From Chloroflexota bacterium (GTDB lineage: Bacteria > Chloroflexota > UBA5177 > JANWHV01), in NCBI GenBank assembly GCA_025450375.1, contig JANWHO010000135.1:1-12386 (forward strand): a stretch of DNA of 12,386 nucleotides, given 5' to 3'. Shown here piece by piece: positions 7,705 to 12,386 of this stretch (position 1 is the stretch's first letter; every line of letters begins with the position of its first letter). Under the pieces are notes generated by a model that saw only the letters and a program-made list of their open reading frames with translations, did no database searches and was not told the DNA's origin. The position numbers and the translations under genes are program-made.

Positions 7705-7713
7705 TGCTATAAT
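7705..7713 (+). promoter_or_regulatory. Extended -10 promoter of wbpD (leaderless-type)
   Basis: TGC followed by TATAAT is a perfect extended -10 element (TG at 7705-7706, hexamer at 7708-7713). The -35 region is poor (GATCGG at 17-base spacing), which an extended -10 can compensate for. The usual start of transcription, about 7 bases after the hexamer, falls on or beside the GTG at 7720. This gives essentially no 5' untranslated leader. Confidence 0.5.
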
Positions 7714-7719
7714 CCCTAG

Positions 7720-8319
7720 GTGAACGAAACCGTCCATATTCATCCCGCCGCCGATGTCTCTCCCATGGCCAGCATTGGCGCGCACACTCGCATCTGGCAA
7801 GGCGTGCAGGTGCGGGAGGGCAGCCACATCGGGGCTGAATGCATTCTTGGCAAGAACGTGTATGTCGATTTCGACGTGCACATCGGAAATAGATGTAAGA
7901 TTCAGAACAACGTGAGCGTATTCCACGGCGCCACGCTCGAGGATGGGGTGTTTCTGGGGCCTCATTGTTGTATCACCAATGATCGGTTGCCCAGGGCAAT
8001 TACTCCCGAGGGAAGCCTGAAAACGACGGAAGACTGGGATGTTGGGCCAATTCTTCTCCGGTACGGTTGCGCGATTGGGGCTGGCGCGATCATTTTGCCT
8101 GGGGTGACGGTTGGGCGCTTCGCCCTCGTGGGGGCAGGGGCCGTGGTCACTCGTTCGGTGCCGGCGCATGGCCTGGTGACCGGGAATCCCGCGAGACTGG
8201 CGGGCTTTGTCTGCGCCTGCGGCGGGAAACTCACCTTCGTGGTCCCCGGGCGACCCGTTGCCGGCCAGGTGGGGGTCTGCGCCCGCTGTGGACACGAAAC
8301 TGAACTGCCAATTGAGTAG
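7720..8319 (+). CDS. wbpD: WbpD-like UDP-amino-sugar N-acetyltransferase
   Basis: A 199-residue left-handed beta-helix acetyltransferase. In the Wbp pathway this enzyme acetylates the 3-amino group of UDP-GlcNAc(3NH2)A using acetyl-CoA, giving UDP-2,3-diacetamido-2,3-dideoxy-glucuronic acid. Family marks are the start HIHPAADVSPMASIGAHT, then NNVSVFHGATLEDGVFLGP (63-81), CCITNDRLPRA (83-93) with the WbpD-type ND..PRA loop, AIGAGAIILPGVTVG (118-132) and GNPARLAGFVC (155-165). The C-terminal tail adds four cysteines (C165, C167, C187, C190), a zinc-ribbon-like end. GTG 7720 begins the protein without any Shine-Dalgarno, matching the promoter placement just before it. The gene is followed after 92 bases by wbpE. 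Neighbours WbpE, WbpB and WbpA strongly support the assignment over a generic acetyltransferase. Confidence 0.88.
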   Translation: MNETVHIHPAADVSPMASIGAHTRIWQGVQVREGSHIGAECILGKNVYVDFDVHIGNRCKIQNNVSVFHGATLEDGVFLGPHCCITNDRLPRAITPEGSLKTTEDWDVGPILLRYGCAIGAGAIILPGVTVGRFALVGAGAVVTRSVPAHGLVTGNPARLAGFVCACGGKLTFVVPGRPVAGQVGVCARCGHETELPIE

Positions 8320-8352
8320 GGTCTAACGGCCGTTTGGGCGCCGTGTTCTATT

Positions 8353-8377
8353 TGGCGTGGCCGCCGGCGGCCAGCCA
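8353..8377 (+). repeat. GC-rich palindrome / hairpin between wbpD and wbpE
   Basis: TGGCCGCCGGCGGCCA (8358-8373) is a perfect 16-base palindrome. A further TGGC (8353-8356) pairs with GCCA (8374-8377), leaving one bulged G, so RNA could form an 11-pair stem before loop constraints. No T-tract follows, so it is not a canonical terminator. It lies in the 92-base gap ahead of the wbpE ribosome binding site. Confidence 0.6.
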
Positions 8378-8399
8378 GGCTTCTGGGTGTGCCGTGGGA

Positions 8400-8404
8400 A
8401 AGGA
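8400..8404 (+). promoter_or_regulatory. Ribosome binding site of wbpE
   Basis: AAGGA lies 7 bases before ATG 8412. It favours that start over the TTG at 8334, which has no such site and would prepend 26 residues unlike the family. Confidence 0.6.
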
Positions 8405-8411
8405 TATACAG

Positions 8412-9485
8412 ATGATTCAGGTGGTCAAACCCACCTTCGGGCCTGACGAGGAAACAGCCGTGCTTGAGGTGCTGCGTTCCGGCCAGATCGCGCAGGGCGC
8501 TCGGGTGGCGGCGTTCGAGGAGCAGTTCGCGACGGCGATTGGCGCCAAGTATGCGGTCGCCTCGTCGTCCGGCACCGCGTCGCTGCACCTCAATCTGCTG
8601 GCCCTTGACCTTGGGCCCGGAGATGAAGTGATCACCTCGCCTTTCACCTTTATCGCCTCGGCCAATGCTATTCTGTACGTGGGCGCGAAACCAGTCTTCG
8701 CTGACATCGATCCCAAGACCTTCAATCTGAACCCAGCAGAGGTCGCGCGGAAGGTTACAGAGCGGACCAGGGCAATTATGCCAGTGCACTTGTATGGCTA
8801 CCCCGCTGATATGCCAGCCTTGATGGAGATTGCCCGCCGGCATGATCTGCATGTCTCGGAGGACGCGGCCCAAGCGCACGGAGCGAGCATTAATGGGCAA
8901 TCAGTAGGAACTTTTGGCACGGGGAACTTTTCCCTATACCCAACTAAAAACATTACCTCGGTGGAAGGGGGAATGCTGACTACCGCTGATCCCGACCTGG
9001 CGGAAAAGGTACGACGCTTACGCAACCACGGCCAGAGCGAACGGTATCGGCATGAGATCCTTGGCTACAATTTGAGGATGACTGACATCCACGCCGCCAT
9101 TGGGCTGGCGCAATTGCATCGCCTGGGAGAGTTCACCCGGAAACGGCAGGCCAATGCCTGTTTCCTCGACCAAGGACTGAAAGGCAAGGTGGAGATTCCG
9201 CATGTGGCGTCGGGGTACACGCATGTGTACCACCAATACACGATCCGGATTCCGGATGGTCGCCGAGACGCGGTGGCGGCGGCTCTGCGTGAGCGTGGGG
9301 TGGGGACGGCCGTCCACTACCCCATTCCCGTTCACGAGCAACCCCTGTACCTCGATCGCGGTTTTCAAGACAGCTTGCCTGAGTCGGAGAAGGCGGCGCG
9401 CGAGGTATTGTGCCTCCCTGTCCATCCTCAACTGAGCGAACGGGATCTGGAGACCATCGTGCGGGAGGTCCGGGCCCTGTGCTAA
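8412..9485 (+). CDS. wbpE: WbpE-like UDP-3-keto-sugar aminotransferase (DegT family)
   Basis: A 357-residue PLP aminotransferase. In the Wbp pathway it converts the UDP-3-keto-GlcNAcA formed by WbpB into the 3-amino sugar, using glutamate. The 2-oxoglutarate it releases can reoxidise the NADH of WbpB. The PLP lysine is K179 in SLYPTKNIT, the ring-binding aspartate is D151 in SEDAAQAHGA, and phosphate-binding residues lie in SSSGTASLHL (51-60). VEGGM (184-188), RNHGQSERY, NLRMTDIHAAIGLAQL and the C-terminal HYPIPVHEQPLY match this WbpE/perosamine-type branch. It is a separate paralogue of the aminotransferase encoded at 3618-4733 (PTKNIT against PRKGIT at the lysine). The gene overlaps wbpB by 7 bases. 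Confidence 0.9.
   Translation: MIQVVKPTFGPDEETAVLEVLRSGQIAQGARVAAFEEQFATAIGAKYAVASSSGTASLHLNLLALDLGPGDEVITSPFTFIASANAILYVGAKPVFADIDPKTFNLNPAEVARKVTERTRAIMPVHLYGYPADMPALMEIARRHDLHVSEDAAQAHGASINGQSVGTFGTGNFSLYPTKNITSVEGGMLTTADPDLAEKVRRLRNHGQSERYRHEILGYNLRMTDIHAAIGLAQLHRLGEFTRKRQANACFLDQGLKGKVEIPHVASGYTHVYHQYTIRIPDGRRDAVAAALRERGVGTAVHYPIPVHEQPLYLDRGFQDSLPESEKAAREVLCLPVHPQLSERDLETIVREVRALC
9463..9470 (+). promoter_or_regulatory. Ribosome binding site of wbpB inside wbpE
   Basis: GGGAGGTC lies in the last codons of wbpE, 8 bases before the GTG at 9479. It decides this start over the upstream in-frame start at 9410. Confidence 0.6.
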
Positions 9486-10528
9486 AGGCAGCAGTTATCG
9501 GGTGCGGCGTGATGGGCCGCAATCACCTCCGGGTTCTTTCCGAGATGGATGGGATCGAGCTCGTGGGCATGGTAGAGGATGACCCGGCCCGACGGGAGGC
9601 GGCCGCGCGTCGGTTCGCCGTGCCGGCGTTCGCCCGGCACCAGGACTTGCTGGAGCGGACGAGCCCGGATTTCGTGGTGGCGGCCGTTCCCACGCTTGCC
9701 CATCACGCGGTGGCTGGGGACGTGCTTCGGGCCGGCATCGCGACCCTGATCGAGAAACCGTTCGCCGCCAGCGTGGACGAGGCCCGCGATCTTGCCGCGC
9801 TGGCGAGCCGGCACGGGGCGCTGCTGGCGGTGGGCCACGTGGAGCACTTTAATCCGGCGGTCATCGAACTCAAGCGGCGGCTGGACACGGGTGAGCTAGG
9901 GCGGGTGTTTCTGGCTCATGTCCGCCGCCTGGGGCCGTTTCCGGCCCGCGTACAGGACGTTGGGGTGGTACTTGACCTGGCCACCCATGACATCGACGTG
10001 CTGCGATTTCTGATCGGGACCGAAGTGGTCCGGGTGTTCGCCGAAACCGAGCGCCGCATCCACAGCGCCCATGAGGACTTGCTTTGCGGCCAACTGCGGT
10101 TCGCCAATGGAGTGATCGCTTCACTTGACATAAACTGGCTGACCCCCACCAAGGTGCGTACCCTCACCCTTACGGGCGAGAGAGGGATGTTCGTGGTCGA
10201 TTATCTGGTGCAGGATTTGTACTTCTATGCCAATGATTACGCGGCGACCCAGTGGCAAGCCTTGCAGAATCTGACCGGGGTGAGCGAGGGCAGCATGACC
10301 CGCTACAAGGTAGAGAAGCGTGAGCCGCTGCGGGTGGAACTTGAGCAATTCGCCATGGCCGTGGGGCGGGCGCGGAACAACCAGTTCGCCGGAGATCCTG
10401 GGACCGCCGAGCCGGTCGTGGTGACGGCCGAGGATGGTCTGGAGGCGCTCCGCCTTGCCACGCTGATTGTAGAGTCTGGCCGGACGGGCACCGCGATCGC
10501 GGCCGTCAGTCAGGGAGGTGTTGGGTGA
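9479..10528 (+). CDS. wbpB: WbpB-like Gfo/Idh/MocA oxidoreductase (UDP-GlcNAcA 3-dehydrogenase)
   Basis: A 349-residue NAD-dependent dehydrogenase. In the pathway it oxidises C3 of UDP-GlcNAcA to the 3-keto sugar passed to WbpE. The N-terminal Rossmann fold starts immediately: AAVIGCGVMGRNHLRVL (4-20). EKPF (92-95) contains the family lysine K93. VGHVEHFNPAV (118-128) and LDLATHDIDVLRFL (165-178) with H170 form the active site in the C-terminal alpha/beta domain. The GTG start at 9479 places the first strand at residue 3, as usual, and overlaps the wbpE stop by 7 bases. The gene ends in GTGA shared with wbpA. A generic Gfo/Idh enzyme would be hard to place, but WbpE, WbpD and WbpA next door make the assignment firm. 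Confidence 0.88.
   Translation: MLKAAVIGCGVMGRNHLRVLSEMDGIELVGMVEDDPARREAAARRFAVPAFARHQDLLERTSPDFVVAAVPTLAHHAVAGDVLRAGIATLIEKPFAASVDEARDLAALASRHGALLAVGHVEHFNPAVIELKRRLDTGELGRVFLAHVRRLGPFPARVQDVGVVLDLATHDIDVLRFLIGTEVVRVFAETERRIHSAHEDLLCGQLRFANGVIASLDINWLTPTKVRTLTLTGERGMFVVDYLVQDLYFYANDYAATQWQALQNLTGVSEGSMTRYKVEKREPLRVELEQFAMAVGRARNNQFAGDPGTAEPVVVTAEDGLEALRLATLIVESGRTGTAIAAVSQGGVG
10512..10520 (+). promoter_or_regulatory. Strong ribosome binding site of wbpA inside wbpB
   Basis: AGGGAGGTG has its GAGG core 6 bases before the GTG at 10525, whose last two bases begin the wbpB stop (GTGA). This indicates coupled translation. Confidence 0.65.
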
Positions 10529-11850
10529 CTGAAACGATCGAGAGCGGCGTGGTCTGCGTGGTCGGCCTGGGGAAAATCGGCCTGCCGCTCGCGGTCCAGT
10601 GCGCGCTCAGCGGCCGCGAGGTAATCGGCTGCGATCTGGCCGCGGACGTGGTGAAAGCGGTGAATAATGGTGACGCCCCGTTCGACTCCGAGCAGGGGCT
10701 GGCCGAGGCGTTGCGCCGTGTCCACGGGGAGGGCCGCCTCCGGGCGACCACGGACACCGCCGCCGCCGCCGCCGCCGCGTCGGTGGTGGTGATCATTGTC
10801 CCCGTGGCGCTGACCGACGCCTGTGAGGTAGATTACCGCTTTATCGATGCCGCGACCCTGAGCGTGGGCGCGGGACTCCGGCCGGGTACTTTGGTCGTGT
10901 ACGAGACTACCCTTCCCGTGGGGACAACGAGGGGCCGGCTGGCCCAATTGCTGCAGTCGGCTTCGCACCTGGAGGCCGGAACCGATTTCCAGCTTGCCTT
11001 CAGCCCCGAACGAGTTTATTCAGGGCGCATTTTCCGTGACCTGGCGCGCTACCCGAAAATCGTGGGCGGCATTGACCAGGCCAGCACGGAGGCGGCGCTC
11101 CGATTTTACCAGACAGTCCTGCAAGCGGAGGTGCGGGCCCTGAGTTCCGCCGAGGCGGCTGAATACACCAAGCTGGTGGAAACAACCTACCGCGACGTCA
11201 ATATCGCGTTGGCGAACGAATTTGCCCTGTACGCTGAACGTGAGGGACTTGACGTTCAAGAGGTGATCGCGGCCGCGAACTCCCAGCCGTTCTCTCATGT
11301 TCACCAACCAAGCGTTGGGGTGGGTGGCCACTGTATCCCCGTGTATCCGTACTTTCTCTTCAGCAAGTGGGATGATTTCCGCCTTCCTCCCCTGGCTCGG
11401 GCGATCAATGACTCCATGGCCGCGCATGGGGTGGACCTTCTCGAGGAGGCGCTCGGAAGTCTGGCGGGCCTCCATGTGCTGATTTTGGGCCTGGCCTACC
11501 GAGAAAACGTCAAAGAGAGCGCGCACACCAGCGCCCGGAAGCTCTCTCGAGAACTGCGTCATCGAGGGGCCACGGTGCTCGGCCACGATCCTCTTTTGAC
11601 CATGGAGGAGCAAAAGGCGCTTAAGGTTCAGCCAGTATCGCTTTCCCCCCTCCCCGAAGTGGACGTGGTGATCCTGCAAGCAAACCATGATGCGTACCGG
11701 GAGTTGGACCTTTCCGCCTTCCCCGGCCTTCGGGTGGTGCTGGATGGCAGAGGCACCGTGGACACCCAGGCCAGGCAGGAACTCGCCGTGAAAGGCATTC
11801 GCACCCTCCGCATCGGGCTGGCCGGCTACCCGGTGGGCGCGCGCGAGTGA
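10525..11850 (+). CDS. wbpA: WbpA-like UDP-N-acetyl-hexosamine 6-dehydrogenase
   Basis: A 441-residue member of the UDP-glucose/GDP-mannose dehydrogenase family, which oxidises C6 of a UDP-sugar to the carboxylate with two NAD+. With this neighbourhood the likely reaction is UDP-GlcNAc to UDP-GlcNAcA, the first step of the Wbp pathway. It shows the NAD fold CVVGLGKIGLPLA (11-23), YETTLPVGTT (126-135), FSPERVYSGR (159-168), EYTKLVETTYRDVNIALANE (213-232, with K216), and the catalytic thiol C270 in VGVGGHCIPVYPY (264-276). The C-terminal domain contains LILGLAYRENVKES. A run of seven alanines (79-85) replaces the usual sequence ahead of the strand ending in VP. Confusion with ManNAc or GalNAc dehydrogenases (WecC/WbpO) is possible from sequence alone. 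It converges on def with 7 bases between, leaving no room for a dedicated terminator. Confidence 0.9.
   Translation: MTETIESGVVCVVGLGKIGLPLAVQCALSGREVIGCDLAADVVKAVNNGDAPFDSEQGLAEALRRVHGEGRLRATTDTAAAAAAASVVVIIVPVALTDACEVDYRFIDAATLSVGAGLRPGTLVVYETTLPVGTTRGRLAQLLQSASHLEAGTDFQLAFSPERVYSGRIFRDLARYPKIVGGIDQASTEAALRFYQTVLQAEVRALSSAEAAEYTKLVETTYRDVNIALANEFALYAEREGLDVQEVIAAANSQPFSHVHQPSVGVGGHCIPVYPYFLFSKWDDFRLPPLARAINDSMAAHGVDLLEEALGSLAGLHVLILGLAYRENVKESAHTSARKLSRELRHRGATVLGHDPLLTMEEQKALKVQPVSLSPLPEVDVVILQANHDAYRELDLSAFPGLRVVLDGRGTVDTQARQELAVKGIRTLRIGLAGYPVGARE
10759..10776 (+). repeat. (GCC)6 trinucleotide repeat within wbpA
   Basis: Six consecutive GCC codons followed by GCG encode Ala79-Ala85, in the stretch just before the VVVIIVPV strand of the NAD domain. 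The run is in frame and the gene is intact, but such a tract is a candidate slippage site. Confidence 0.9.
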
Positions 11851-11857
11851 CCCCAAG

Positions 11858-12370
11858 TTACTGCCCCGAGGCCACCTGTTCCGCGGGAACGTCAGCTTCC
11901 TCGTCCGGGGCTGGGCGCAGTCGTTCGCCGGGCGCCATCCGATCGGGGAAGAGGACGCCGTCCAGATGATCAACCTCATGCTGAAAAATGCGGGCCAGCC
12001 AGCCATCGGGTGCGAGGTTAATCGCCTTGCCTTGCTCGTTCTTGGCCCGGACCTTGACCCGCTCGGATCGCTCGACGGCGCCGATATAGCCGGGAATGCT
12101 CAGGCATCCTTCATCGGCCGTCACGCGCTCGGCGGACAACCAGGTAATCTCTGGATTGATCAGTTTATAGAGGGTTTCCTCGTATTCGATCACCACTATT
12201 CGCAGCGGAACTCCAACTTGTGGCCCGGCCAACCCCACCCCTGGGGCGTCGCGCATGGTATCCACCATGTCGCGCAGGAGCCGGCGGATGGTGATGTCGA
12301 CTCGAGCGATTGGCTTGGTTCGTTGACGCAGGATCGGCTTTTCACTGGTGAGAATTGGACGAATGGCCAA
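11858..12370 (-). CDS. def: Peptide deformylase
   Basis: A 170-residue metalloprotease that removes the N-formyl group from new proteins as they leave the ribosome. All three signature motifs are present: GVGLAGPQVG (44-53), EGCLSIPGY (87-95) and QHEVDHLDG (130-138). Metal ligands are C89, H131 and H135, and the catalytic glutamate is E132. The protein begins AIRPILT..KPILR, the usual family start, so I take the TTG at 12370. GGAG (minus strand, 12379-12382) lies 8 bases upstream. The frame is still open to the window edge, so a start outside cannot be excluded. The last 25 residues form an acidic, poorly conserved tail. This is a core gene and marks the edge of the glycan locus. Confidence 0.95.
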   Translation of the reverse strand: MAIRPILTSEKPILRQRTKPIARVDITIRRLLRDMVDTMRDAPGVGLAGPQVGVPLRIVVIEYEETLYKLINPEITWLSAERVTADEGCLSIPGYIGAVERSERVKVRAKNEQGKAINLAPDGWLARIFQHEVDHLDGVLFPDRMAPGERLRPAPDEEADVPAEQVASGQ

Positions 12371-12378
12371 CTGTGTCG

Positions 12379-12382
12379 CTCC
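12379..12382 (-). promoter_or_regulatory. Ribosome binding site of def
   Basis: GGAG on the minus strand, 8 bases before the TTG start at 12370, supports this non-ATG start for def. Confidence 0.45.
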
Positions 12383-12386
12383 GTTG

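Noticed and set aside
7638..7712. A 24-codon ORF (MSHHYDIRDT...GNGKTVL) before wbpD
   Set aside because: No ribosome binding site, its stop lies in the -10 box, and the peptide matches nothing I know. A chance ORF is the simplest reading.
6724..8295. A 523-codon open frame on the minus strand
   Set aside because: It is antisense to the glycosyltransferase and wbpD, both of which have clear motifs. Its translation shows no recognisable fold. Long antisense frames are expected in GC-rich DNA.
7962..8900. A 312-codon minus-strand open frame
   Set aside because: Antisense to wbpD and wbpE, with no motif of its own.
11020..12006. A 328-codon minus-strand open frame
   Set aside because: It lies antisense to wbpA and also overlaps def out of frame. 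Both real genes have intact catalytic motifs.

Overview
The window is a GC-rich, tightly packed stretch of bacterial chromosome. It carries part of a cell-surface polysaccharide (glycan) biosynthesis locus and ends at a housekeeping gene, peptide deformylase. There are ten intact protein genes, one gene cut by the left edge, and def, which runs to within 16 bases of the right edge. I see no rRNA, tRNA, insertion sequence, CRISPR array or phage gene. GTG and TTG starts are common and one gene looks leaderless. The deformylase looks to me like those of Chloroflexota, but this is an impression from memory and the phylum is tentative.

Layout. (1) Positions 1-3558, plus strand: the C-terminal part of a GT4 glycosyltransferase, an AsnB-type glutamine amidotransferase/asparagine synthetase, and a GT2 glycosyltransferase, with gaps of 20 and 8 bases. 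(2) Positions 3618-6247, minus strand: a three-gene operon read as SDR nucleotide-sugar enzyme, hexapeptide-repeat acyltransferase, DegT-type aminotransferase. It meets the GT2 gene tail to tail and diverges from the next gene. (3) 6436-7599, plus: a second GT-B glycosyltransferase with a cysteine cluster. (4) 7720-11850, plus: a four-gene set matching WbpD, WbpE, WbpB and WbpA, the enzymes that turn UDP-GlcNAc into UDP-2,3-diacetamido-2,3-dideoxy-glucuronic acid. The last three genes overlap or abut. (5) 11858-12370, minus: def, converging on wbpA with 7 bases between.

How the parts may work together. The Wbp set supplies a di-N-acetylated uronic acid. The minus-strand operon appears to supply a second N-acylated amino sugar; its SDR has a TSE rather than TDE active-site triad, which leans towards a decarboxylase or ArnA-like reaction. 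Three glycosyltransferases would build these sugars into a repeat unit. The AsnB homologue could amidate the uronic-acid carboxylate to a uronamide instead of making asparagine. A flippase, polymerase, initiating transferase and UDP-sugar 2-epimerase are not in the window and would lie outside it if present.

Regulatory signals include a perfect extended -10 box placed so that transcription would begin at or next to the GTG start of wbpD, and a 16-base perfect palindrome with an outer stem between wbpD and wbpE.
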